Shown in pieces: positions 23,981 through 34,413 of a stretch of DNA of 64,000 nt. The notes under the pieces were generated by a model, which saw only the letters and a program-made list of their open reading frames with translations, made no database searches and had not been told where the DNA came from. How positions within the stretch are numbered: position 1 is the first letter of the stretch; the number at the start of each line of letters is the position of its first letter. The position numbers were made by a program, and so were the translations under genes. Origin of the DNA: Adiantum capillus-veneris (taxonomy: Eukaryota > Streptophyta > Polypodiopsida > Polypodiales > Pteridaceae); contig CM043945.1 of NCBI GenBank assembly GCA_014529385.2, positions 146,301,741 through 146,365,740 on the forward strand. The letters run 5' to 3'.

Positions 23981-24885
23981 TGGCAGATTGTACTTCTTTA
24001 AATGACATTCACTAATCCAATTAGCCATTGGTTCACCATCTAGGGTGGACAACTTAACTGCTCCACTTGGACATACATCTTCAATGATAAATGGTTCATT
24101 TTCCTTCTTAAACTTGGGAATGTGTTTCTTAAGGGAATAGACTAGAACTAAGTCCCCTTTTTTGAACGTTTTTGTAATTAGATGGGACTCATAAAACTGC
24201 TTTTGTTTTCGCTTTTGTGCATAGATGTGAACTACAACAGTTAGCCTTTGCTCATCTAGCTTCTCTAAATCTTCAAGTCTCTCTGAAAATTCATTGCCAG
24301 TCCACTCAAGATCCTTAGCTACCCTTAATGTCGGCAATAGAGATTCTATTGGCAGTATGGCATCAAGACCATAAACAAGGTTAAAGGGTGTAGCATTTAA
24401 AGTTGTTTTGAATGAAACTTGATAAGCCCATAGAGCTGCATGGAGATTCATTTCCCAGTCCGTCCTTCCTGAACTAACCATTTTAGTCAATACCGAGCTA
24501 AGAATTTCATTTGTATGCTCAGCTTGTCCGTTTGCTTGTGGGTGGTAGAGAGCTGATTCGTTATGGATGACCGTAAATTCATTAAGCAAATACTCGATTA
24601 CCTCATTGAGGAAATGAGTTTCCTATCACTGATAATTTCTATTGGCAGTTCATATCTTGTGAAAATATACTCATTTAAGAATGCGGCATTGGTTATGGCA
24701 TCATTATTTTGAGTTTCTTTAGCCTCGTTCCACTTGGTCAAATAGTATGTAGCTACAATGATATATTGAGCTTGGGTTCTATAAGCAGGTGGCTCTATTG
24801 GCCCAACAAAGTCTATACCCCATTTTGCAAAATCTCTAGCTCCTATCATTGGCCTTAAGGACATGCTATCTACACGTGTTGACAT
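23976..24885 (-). pseudogene. Integrase core and C-terminus of element B
   Basis: Motifs read WGIDFVGPIEPPAYRT, YIIVATYYLTKWNEA (Tyr replaces the catalytic Asp of ATDYLTKW), EIISDRK, then YHPQANGQAEHTNE and the C-terminal ILPIESLLPTLRVAKDLEW. A frame change occurs near 24595. The loss of the first catalytic Asp by one base (GAC/T>TAC/T) and the shift mean the enzyme is dead. Confidence 0.85.
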
Positions 24886-25602
24886 TTTTTCTCATTCAAA
24901 AGCATCACATCTCCGAATATATTCTTTGGTATCTGCAAAAAGTGTTGGCCACCATATGCCTGCCATTAAGATTGCTCTTGCAGTGGTATCACCAGAAAAG
25001 TGACCTCTAGCTAGTCCAGCATATGCTTCTTCTATAATTGGAATATATTAGTCGTCATTTGCATAAATATGCAAATGTTGATCCTTACCTCTCCAATACA
25101 TTTAGTTTCCAATAAGAGCATAGTCTCTTGCTTCAGTTTCAATTTCTCTTTGATGGTGTTTACTCATATCCTCAAGAAATGTTTGGCTTGATAAGTAAGT
25201 AACTAGATAGTTACTCCACTTAGAAACATGCAACATTTTAAACAATGTTACATGAGGTATGGGTGTTTGGTTTTTACATTGAGTACAATCCTTTACAAAA
25301 GAGCGAACATCACTCCTCGTAGCTGGCCAAAATACTCCAAGTCTCAAGATTTGTCGCATAGTTTGGTCTTCTACAAAGTGAAGTCTTACTATGGTAATAT
25401 GTGCTTGACTTAGGTAATGGGTTTTCTCTTCAGGATTAATGCATAAGAGAAATATTCCATTTCAATTTCTTTTGTACAACCTTCCAGCTTCTAGCAATTG
25501 ATACATAGCCAATTGCTCAATTAACTCGATTGTAATAAGAAGTGGTATTTGCAAATCCCCTTGAGCTATGGTCATCAACAATGATACCATATTTTTTGAC
25601 CA
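24886..25602 (-). pseudogene. Doubled H2C2 zinc modules of element B integrase
   Basis: The first module (25359-25102 and just upstream) has RLGVFWPATRSDVRSFVKDCTQCK and ends in RDYALIGN; the second (about 25100-24890) reads on into GHFSGD, GIWWPT and RRCDA. The arrangement matches element A exactly, including the linker with an ARD(Y/F)xLIGNQLYKRGKD sequence between the two modules, so the doubling predates the split of A and B. Several stops and a damaged last Cys pair are present. Confidence 0.7.
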
Positions 25603-26660
25603 TCAAGGTATCATTTCCACGGAGAACAGATATGCATATGATAGATCATCGTCTACTCCTTTAGGTGGTTCCCCTGAAACAATCCTAGACAAATGATCTA
25701 CTCTTTGGTGAGTAGTTCCCTTTTTCAAAACTACAGTGAAATCAAATTTCAGAAGAATGATGAACCATCTCACTATTATTCCTGTGCTGCATGGCTTGTT
25801 GACCAAGTACAATAAGGCTTGGTGATCCACAAAGAACACAAATTTGTTTGCTAAAGGTAATGTATATACGTTTTTACAGCATAGATCATTCCTAATCCTT
25901 CCCTCTTCCATATTCCACTGTCGACTAGCATAAGAAATAGGAAAATCAATTTTCGCATCTCCTGGTTGAGCAGGTATACACCCTATGGAAAAATTGGAAG
26001 CATTTGCATGTATGTGGAATATCTTATTCCAATCTGGTGCTTTCAATATTGGAGCTGAAGTGAGAGCTTGCTTAAGCTTCATAAAGTGCACATTTATCAG
26101 TCCATTCAAAGTGTGTAATCAAGCTATACATGGGTTTTGCAATTATAGCGTACATGTAAATGAATCGTCTTTAATATCCACAATGTCCCATGAAGGCTTG
26201 AATCCCTTTGATTGTTGTTGGTTTAGGCTAATCAGAAATAGCATGAATTTCTTTCATATCAATAGCCATGCCATTTTTAGACACTATATATCCAATAATT
26301 TTTCCTTGTCTATCCATAAATGTACACTTTTCAGGATTTAAGAAAATCCTATAAAGTCTACATTTTTTGAATACCTTTTTAAGGTGTTCAAAATGATCAG
26401 CACGGATTGATGAATGCACGCATAGATCATCCATATATACTTCCAAGAAATTCCTAAGATATTCTTTAAAAGCATGGCTCATCAATCTTTGAAAGGTGGC
26501 AAGAGCATTAGTTAACCCGCGCGATAGGCAAAAATACCCCATTCCATCTAAGAAGTTGTAAGCTTCTTTACCTGCAACTCATTCTAAAACATGCTTAGTG
26601 ATTGAAAGAGGAAACTTGACTCTAATGGTAGCTGCATTCACTTCTTATGGTTGACACACA
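25603..26660 (-). pseudogene. Reverse transcriptase palm and RNase H of element B
   Basis: RT segment 26542-26228 has LTNALATFQRLM and the catalytic YMDDLCVHS; RNase H segment 26109-25603 has HIHANASNFSIG (Asn for the first catalytic Asp), YASRQWNMEE, FFVDHQALLYLVNKP and VDHLSRI. A frameshift and stops lie between them. The protein is clearly the sister of element A pol. Confidence 0.9.
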
Positions 26661-27421
26661 CTCATAATTTTTCATTTTTCTTGGGTACTACCACAATTGG
26701 AGACACCCAGTCTATGTGTTCAATTTCATAAATGAATTCTGCTTCCTTTAGTTTTTCAATCTCTTCTTTGACCTTCATGGAAAATGTTTCATTGTATGTG
26801 TATGGCTTTTGTCTACTTGGTTTTGCATCATCTCTCATGGGTATGGTATGTTGACAGATTTCTGAATCAACACCTTGAGATCCTTGTAAGACCAAGCAAA
26901 GATATCTTTGTATTCTTTTAGTAATCTTAACAAAAGATCTTCTTCTTCTTTTGTTAGGTCATCTGGAATGTAGACAGGACTAGGCTCTTCTGTTGGTTCA
27001 GCTAGATCTATCTTTTTTGCATTTCCAGGTCCTTCGTAGGACTTGCCATGTTTTTGTAGTTCTCTAACAGGTTGTTTGACTATGATTTTTCGATCTTTGA
27101 GAGTATATTTATTGTAATGGGATGGAACACTCATTACATCCTTACCATCCTCTTCTGTGGTTTCCATTTCGGTCGTATATATCTTCTTTAGAGATTTTTT
27201 CAACTCTTTATATTTCTTTCTCCGTTCAACTCGTGTCATGGTTGACTCCTTGTCTTGTTTCTTTGGCTTTGCTTGAGTTTCCTTTCTCGTTTTTCTCGAT
27301 GTTTTTGACATTTCTGGATTTTTCTTTTGAAGGATATCTGCCATTGATTTTGTCCTTGACATAATCATGTGCATCTATTTGCATCAGGAACTGTGTTCCA
27401 CTGGAGACTGATGGCATACGT
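26661..27421 (-). pseudogene. Protease-RT linker and RT start of element B
   Basis: The frame 27374-26835 encodes a K/E-rich linker (SRKTRKETQAKPKKQDKE) followed by VYIPDDLTKEEEDLLLRLL and FAWSYKDL, as in Ty3 RT lead-ins; 26895-26662 continues with YTYNETFSMKVKEEIEKL and WVSPIVVVPKKNEKL. The upstream end at 27421 is the element C boundary. Compared with element A, about 465 bases of host pol between here and piece 2 are missing. Confidence 0.8.
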
Positions 27422-30091
27422 TGATAGCCGTTTTTTGGCTCTCCATAATTGCCATAGTAAGTTACTCCACCCTATCAAATTCACCCAAACGCTATGGCTA
27501 TCCCTACCATTTCACTGTACATAGGCGTGTGTGAGTTAGGGGGCTTTTCCCATATCTTCTTAAAAACCCTCAGCTAGCTAGTCACTAGGCTAGTTGAGCC
27601 AAAAAAATAAAAAAAATAAAAAAAATAAAAAAAATAAAAGTATATTATGGCCTCTTTGTGTGTAAATATTTCATTGTATATATGGCCTAAATATAGGGGA
27701 TTTTTATAATTATTTTGGTATTTTATTTAAATATTCTACTTAGGTGTGTGTTTTATTAAACCTATGTACACCTTCTTTCATTCTCTTACACCATAATTAT
27801 ATTTTTTGTCAATATTGTACATACTCTAACCTCATATTTTTCCTTTATACAAATCACTCCCACATTTTCACCCTCACCCTCGTGAAAACAAAAAATTGAT
27901 TTCTACTCATTGGTTACTTTTATTATATTATTTACTTGCATACCTTTTCCTCTTTCACCCAAAATAATTCAAGGAGGGACCATATCATATGATTCCAATA
28001 TCTTTCCATATCCATAACTCCTCCATATTTTTATTATTATTTTTACTCATTATTCTAACACCATGTGCTCATTGAGCTAAAGTCCATGAATAGTCCATAC
28101 ACTAGTCCCACCATGTATATATTTCTTTATTCACCAATAATCCTCCTCCATGCATGGGTCAAGGCCAACTTGGATGCTTTGTATTATAATATGACAAAGG
28201 AGGGGCTCACTCTTGGATGCATTGTACAAATTCAACAAAGGAGGGGGCCACTAAAAGACTTTTGCAGGCATAAAAAATAGGCTTTTTGGTGAGAATTTTG
28301 GCACCTATCTCCACTCCAAATTTAGAGAGGTGGTCAAAAGACAAAATGTAGCCCACGCTCTGAATAATCACCTCAAATTTTTTCATGATTTTTGGAGCTA
28401 CCAACGGTGAGCTATGATTTTTTGAGTGGGCCCCGGTCTGCCCACTTTTCTCACAAGTAGCCCTTAGTTTTCTCTCACCCTTCCACACACCTACTCACTC
28501 TTACACATCCCTCCCTCTCCTTCCCTCACTCAAACCTGCAATTTCCATGGCTTCTCCCACCCTCTTCACCATTACCCTTCTCTTTCATCCCTATAGTTCT
28601 TTTATGAACCTCTACATACATACACCCTCTCCATGTCTCTCTCTATTGCTTCTATGTTACAATTTCATTTACCTCTCCTAAAAATATCTAAAATTCAGCA
28701 TCTTAACCATGATAACTTCTGCAAATTGAGGATTTTTCATCAACAAATCCTCTTTTCATCGTGGTGGTCAACCGTGGCGGCGGCGTAAAGAAGCGAAGAA
28801 GAAGAAGAAGACCAGCGGTCGTTTTTTCCACAATCTACACAAGGGTGAGTTCAAGCTTCTTCAAAGCTTCACCATCTCAATGATTCTCTTTTAATTCACC
28901 CCTCTTCCTTCATCAAATCAACTCACTCTACCCATTGTACATGTAACATTAACTTTCTAGTGATTACTAACGACTAACATACTAACACAAAATAGCATTG
29001 ACCTAACCATAAAAGACACCTCACCTCAAGACATGTGTATAGTAACACTCTCTCTCTCTCTCTCTCTCTCTCCTTACTTACTTTCACCTTATCTACCATC
29101 AATAATGCTCTCTTTTGAGCCCACACCCATGACTCAAGCAGACAAAGAAGGCCCGCAATGTTTTGATATTCAAAAAAATCATAATCCTGATTTGTTAGCT
29201 TGTAAATTAGGATTTCCAATAATCTTTATGAGGGGTCTCCAACCTATAAATAGACCCCTCTCCTTCTTGTAAAACAACCTCCAATATCTCACATAGCACC
29301 CCAACACTCTATGCGTGAGGAGAGACTTAGGTGTAGCAACCACTTGTGAGCTTCACTCTTGGTGTGAGAGAAGCCTTCAAGCTACACATTGTAAGTGAGA
29401 GAGCGTGAGTTCCACAAATCTCAAAACCACTATTGTATATGCTTCTTCATCATCAATAAATTGAGGTTTGGTGCATCAAAGGCGTGATTCGACGTTCAAA
29501 TCTTCGTCCTTCCATTTGTGCAATACGGTTTGGTGAATTCAAGGTGACTTGTGTATTTTGAGTTTTTATCGGTTGATCTTGATTTTAGAAAGTGTTTTAG
29601 TGTGTTTTTCATTGCCATTTTTTTGTCCATTGTAAGAGGGTATTGTGGTGAGAGGTCTCCCACACCCTAAGACAGTGTGTGTGTTTTTTGGCAATGTTTA
29701 GCAATCACTGAGCATTGAGTGAGTTTTGTACAAGTTCTATGATAGCATCATAACGAACCATCTCCATTTGCAAGTCACAAATAAGGTATTACGCAAGATC
29801 CTTTCCTCTCTCTCTTCCCTTTGCTCTAGCTCTCTCTGGTCCATTTCAGGTGTGTCTTGGTGTGAGGTTGCTTGTGTGTGTTGTGTGGTGCATCTTCTTG
29901 GTTGTGCCAAAATCTCTCTTGCGTCCTAGTTCGCATACCATAACTAGGTGGTGCCCCTATCTTGTTTGGGTTTGGCTGTGGGTTTGTTGTTGTGTTGTGC
30001 TTGTGGTTGCCCCAGCCCCAATTGAGCAGCACGGGAGCCTTGAGGGGTGTTTAGAGGTCGCCTCTCTTGTTGCCCGCCCCGGACTGCCTCA
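27422..30091 (+). repeat. 5' LTR of element C (2.67 kb)
   Basis: It starts TGATAGCC at 27422, the same sequence that follows the purine tract at 32628, and ends in CTCA before the primer site. The first 1.77 kb recur at 32628-34413. Bases about 29636-30091 match the right edge of the window in reverse orientation. The region contains a (CT)n microsatellite at 29048-29073. A TATAAA at 29246 (CCTATAAATAGACC) is a strong TATA box, followed by the likely transcript start. Confidence 0.85.
29048..29073 (+). repeat. (CT)n microsatellite in the element C 5' LTR
   Basis: About 13 CT units; the 3' LTR remnant has about 25 units at 34244-34293. Confidence 0.95.
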
Positions 30092-30092
30092 A

Positions 30093-30112
30093 TTTTGGTG
30101 CCCCCACCGAGG
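30093..30112 (+). other. Primer binding site of element C
   Basis: TTTGGTGCCCCCACCGAGG follows the LTR end. Element D has TTTGGTGCCCCAACTGAGG at its primer site. I cannot assign the tRNA from memory; a tRNA ending in GGGGCACCA would fit. Confidence 0.6.
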
Positions 30113-30391
30113 AGCGATTGTGTGCTTATTGTTGTTGTATTGCATGAATGCTTGAATTTCAATATAATCAAGTAGATTATATGAATCATGAAAACATGTA
30201 TGACCGAGTTTAATTTCAAGGAAACAAAAATTGATCTAGAATATGGTTCGGATTATGCATAACATAAGAAAGGAAAAAAACATTTTCACATAAGAATCTA
30301 GAATTCATGCTGAAAGACCTTTCAAAACTTTGTGTAGTTAGTTGATGATTGTTTGGAACTAATCTTTGTGTGGTTCTAGCATTGAGAGACT

Positions 30392-31738
30392 ATGACACAC
30401 TATACCTTTGATGATATCCCAATCTTCTTCGGAAATCTAGACGAAGATGTTGATGATTTTCTTGTTGATTTTAGAATGGTTTGTCATATCCTTGGTCAAA
30501 GGGATGACATTGAAAAAGGGGATTTTCTATTGCTATGCCTTAGAGGCAACGCTGAGCAATGGTTTTGTAGTATGTCTTCTCAGATTGAAGATGGGTATAC
30601 CCAAATTTCCAAAGCTTTGAAGGCCAGATTCTCTAAAGTTCCAACAACGGAGAAAGCATGGGCTTCACTACGGAGACTTCAACAACATGGTGAAGACTAC
30701 TATGCTTATGAGGATATTTTTTCTGATCAATGGGAAGGATGTGGATTTAGTTCTACATTTCCAGATTATGTAAAAATGGATCAATTTATTTCGGGTTTGT
30801 CTCCTTTCCTAAAGACTAAGGTTACTTGTAGTGGACCCTCTGCCTTTGAAGAAGCGGTCACTATTGCCCGAAGGAAGTTTCACAAGTACTTCTATATCAA
30901 AAATGGTTTCCATCATGCTGGAAGAACCAACCATCATGAAAGTGTTTCTATCAAGGAGTCATCTCCTTTGCCATACTTGTCTCCTTCTACTCCGACAAAT
31001 GTTGAAGAAGTTACTTACATGCCAACTGATTATTCAAGTGCTAAAGTGTGTGGCCAAGATTCAAATGTGGAATCTCTTTCTTCTACCTTTATCACAAGCA
31101 TGCAAAAATCGACACAAGATATCTCAAATGGCATTGATGTTTCAATAATGGATACATCCAACCTTTTGGCGGAGGATCAATTTCTAGTACGAGCAGACGA
31201 AGCTTTTGTGCAACATGACTCTATGGAGAATGAAGACCTTGAAGGTAACCTTGATCTTATGGAATGTTCTGAGAGTGTATCTTGTTTAAAAGAAGAGAGT
31301 GAAGAATAAGATGAAATCATAGGTGGAGAGATCATAGACCACATTGATCATAAAGAGATGATTGTGTACATGGAATGCCAACTCCAAAACAAAGTAGAAG
31401 AGTGTGAGTTGAATCCATGTGAGGATAATCTTGAAGAAGTGTTTGAGGATGTTGAAAAGCATTGGTATGACCCATGTATGTTAAGCATGGAGGAACCTAT
31501 CATGCAAGAAGCCAAATGTTTCACAAAATCAAATAGTAATCCATCAACTTTTGAAGTGGTACGATGTGAGGAGTTACAACCTTGCCAAAGGGGGGGCTTA
31601 GAAGGGGATGAAGAACAAGGGAGAGTAGTAAAAAATAAAATCATAAAAGGAAACTGTCAGAAGGGTATCATTCTCTCCAATGGTGTTTTAGTGGGTGGCT
31701 CTTCATTCATGGGACAATCTCTTAGCAAGAAAATCTAA
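30392..31738 (+). pseudogene. Gag-like protein of element C
   Basis: A frame of 448 codons with one TAA at 31307-31309. The N-terminal 200 residues fit the retrotransposon gag pattern: IPIFFGNLDEDVDDFLVDF, LLLCLRGNAEQWFCSM, YTQISKALKARFS, then DQFISGLSPFLKTKV. No zinc knuckle follows; instead there is a Ser/Thr-rich and then acidic C-terminal part that ends near an IILSNGVLVGGSSFMGQSL motif. The TAA lies in the acidic part and may be CAA>TAA. Gag-like proteins without zinc knuckles are known in some plant elements, so its packaging ability is unclear. Confidence 0.65.
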
Positions 31739-31975
31739 ACTTTGGAAGCCCCAATCATCTTCACATTGGGTTTCACCTCTTCAAAGTCAACTTCTCCTCT
31801 CTTCACATATACCTTTCATCGAGGGCACCATACCTTCTTAAGTGGAGGAGGACATGAATACTTGGTGATGAACAGATGTTTCCGAACCTTCTTCATTTGG
31901 TTCTTTGGTGTATAGAGGTCGCACATTGTGATGCTTCTGGTCTTCATCATAGATGAAAAACTTGTTGATTGATAC

Positions 31976-32494
31976 ATGTGGATATTTCATCAATCAGTAC
32001 CAAAATCTATTCTCTTCCAATGTGTTGGAAGCAATAGAAACCTTCGTCTATTATCTACTTATGTGGTAAACTATTTGCAATACCTTCCAATAGCAGCTGG
32101 AAGCATGGATCAAGCTTTCCTAAATCATGAAGGCCATATAATTTTTGACTTGGTGAGCCTACCCAGGTTGAATGAATTTTATGAGCTACAGTTCAGGAAT
32201 TCGCTCATACAAGCTCTTGAAGATCGTAGCAGATACATCAACTTTATACAGGAGGAAGAGCAACCAATCTTTTATATCACATTCATAGTGATAGATGCAA
32301 TGATGGAAAACAGTAAAATCTACAAGTTTCTTCAACCAAAATCAGTAAGTGATTCCATACCATACATCTCGCTTTGGGAAAGATATTTCAAGATCTTTGA
32401 TCCTGGGGGGTGCTTATGGAAACTTTCTCGATGGAGGAGGTTTACTCCGTCACTTCATTTCATCATGCTATTGGCTCGAGAACCTTTCATATAA
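31976..32494 (+). CDS. Second ORF of element C, unknown
   Basis: 172 codons upstream of the purine tract. It contains VVNYLQYLPIAAGSMDQAF, HIIFDLVSLPRLNEFYELQF and FDPGGCLWKL. Element D has an ORF in the same place with WDPGGHWHKVLEV, a weak but position-matched similarity. No clear membrane segment here, unlike D. The start ATG is arbitrary. Function unknown. Confidence 0.4.
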   Translation: MWIFHQSVPKSILFQCVGSNRNLRLLSTYVVNYLQYLPIAAGSMDQAFLNHEGHIIFDLVSLPRLNEFYELQFRNSLIQALEDRSRYINFIQEEEQPIFYITFIVIDAMMENSKIYKFLQPKSVSDSIPYISLWERYFKIFDPGGCLWKLSRWRRFTPSLHFIMLLAREPFI

Positions 32495-32613
32495 CACAAG
32501 GTTTTTTAATCATACAACAAAGGTTCTTCAAAGATGAGAGCAGACAAAGACAGACGTTACACAATCTACATGTTGTATGATCGGATAAATGGTACATGAA
32601 TGTACCATTATCT

Positions 32614-32623
32614 AAGGGGGGGG
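32614..32623 (+). other. Polypurine tract of element C
   Basis: AAGGGGGGGG, followed by CTAA and the LTR start TGATAGCC at 32628. Element D has AAAAGGGGAGGG then CTAATGATGGGG on its coding strand, the same junction layout. Confidence 0.8.
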
Positions 32624-32627
32624 CTAA

Positions 32628-34241
32628 TGATAGCCGTTTTTTGGCTCTCCATAATTGCCATAGTAAGTTACTCCACCCTACCAAATTCACCCAAACGCTA
32701 TGGCTATACCTACCATTTCACTGTACATAGGCGTGTGTGAGTTAGGGGGCTTTTTCCATATCTTCTTAAAAACCCTCAGCTAGCTAGTCACTGGGCTAGT
32801 TGAGCCAAAAAAATATAAAAAATAAAAAAAATAAAAGTATATTATGGCCTCTTTGTGTGTAAATATTTCATTGTATATATGGCCTAAATATAGGGGATTT
32901 TTATAATTATTTTGGTATTTTATTTAAATATTCTACTTAGGTGTGTGTTTTATTAAACCTATGTACACCTTCTTTCATTCTCTTACACCATAATTATATT
33001 TTTTGTCAATATTGTACATACTCTAACCTCATATTTTTCCTTTATACAAATCACTCCCACATTTTCACCCTCACCCTCGTGAAAACAAAAAATTGATTTC
33101 TACTCATTGGTTACTTTTATTATATTATTTACTTGCATACCTTTTCCTCTTTCACCCAAAATAATTCAAGGAGGGACCATATCATATGATTCCAATATCT
33201 TTCCATATCCATAACTCCTCCATATTTTTATTATTATTTTTACTCATTATTCTAACACCATGTGCTCATTGAGCTAAAGTCCATGAATAGTCCATACACT
33301 AGTCCCACCATGTATATATTTCTTTATTCACCAATAATCCTCCTCCATGCATGGGTCAAGGCCAACTTGGATACTTTGTATTATAATATGACAAAGGAGG
33401 GGCTCACTCTTGGATGCATTGTACAAATTCAACAAAGGAGGGGGCCACTAAAAGACTTTTGCAGGCATAAAAAATAGGCTTTTTGGTGAGAATGTTGGCA
33501 CCTATCTCCATTCCGAATTTGGAGTTAATGGTCAAAAGACAAAATGTAGCCCACGCTCTGAATAATCACCTCAAATTTTTTCATGATTTTTGGAGCTACC
33601 AACGGTGAGCTATGATTTTTTGAGTGGACCCCGGTCTGCCCACTTTTCTCACAAGTAGCCCTTAGTCTTCTCTCACCCTTCCACACACCTACTCACTCTT
33701 ACACATCCCTCCCTCTCCTTCCCTCACTCAAACCTGCAATTTCCATGGCTTCTCCCACCCTCTTCACCATTACCCTTCACTCTCATCCCTATAGTTCTTT
33801 TATGAACCTCTACATACATACACCCTCTCCATGTCTCTCTCTATTGCTTCTATGTTACAATTTCATTTACCTCTCCTAAAAATATCTAAAATTCAGCATC
33901 TTAACCATGATAACTTCTGCAAATTGAGGATTTTTCATCAACAAATCCTCTTTTCATCGTGGTGGTCAACCGTGGCGGCGGCGTAAAGAAGCGAAGAAGA
34001 AGAAGAAGACCAGCGGTCGTTTTTTCCACAATCTACACAAGGGTGAGTTCAAGCTTCTTCAAAGCTTCACCATTTCAATGATTCTCTTTTAATTCACCCC
34101 TCTTCCTTCATCAAATCAACTCACTCTACCCATTGTACATGTAACATTAACTTTCTAGTGATTACTAACGACTAACATACTAACACAAAATAGCATTGAC
34201 CTAACCATAAAAGACACCTCACCTCAAGACATGTGTATAGT

Positions 34242-34294
<53 letters not shown>

Positions 34295-34413
34295 TACTTA
34301 CTTTCACCTTATCTACCATCAATAATGCTCTCTTTTGAGCCCACACCCATGACTCAAGCAGACAAAGAAGGCCCGCAATGTTTTGATATTCAAAAAAATC
34401 ATAATCCTAATTT
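32628..34413 (+). repeat. 3' LTR remnant of element C
   Basis: Near-identical copy of 27422-29190. It breaks at 34413/34414, where the chromovirus LTR starts abruptly. The (CT)n tract is longer here (34244-34293) than in the 5' LTR (29048-29073), which accounts for much of the length difference. Confidence 0.9.
34244..34293 (+). repeat. (CT)n microsatellite in the element C 3' LTR remnant
   Basis: About 25 CT units, expanded against the 5' LTR partner although the LTRs are otherwise nearly identical. Confidence 0.95.

Larger units (their letters stand above)
23946..27421 (-). mobile_element. Element B, piece 1 (pol), Tat-like Ty3 relative of element A
   Basis: Minus-strand pol of an element of the same lineage as A, read from 27421 down to 23976: protease-RT linker, RT, RNase H, doubled H2C2, integrase. 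It stops after LKKYNLPLTT, where element A continues with the post-integrase ORF; everything 3' of this, including the LTR, is missing. At 27421 it is cut by element C. Pieces 2 and 3 (44747-46748, 53190-54642) carry the upstream parts in the expected order. Confidence 0.85.
27422..34413 (+). mobile_element. Element C: LTR retrotransposon without pol, 3' end truncated
   Basis: LTR 27422-30091, primer site just after, gag-like ORF 30392-31738, a second ORF 31976-32494, purine tract 32614-32623, and a 3' LTR from 32628 that stops at 34413 where chromovirus E begins. No RT, RNase H or integrase is present in the 2.5-kb interior, so it would depend on a partner. It sits inside element B. The LTR copies are nearly identical over the compared 1.8 kb, so the insertion is fairly recent. 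Its LTR end, primer site and purine tract resemble those of element D and of the LTR at 63575. Confidence 0.85.

Noticed and set aside
28065-28280. 71-codon frame repeated at 33262-33477
   Set aside because: It recurs only because it sits in both LTRs of element C; AT-rich surroundings and no motif.
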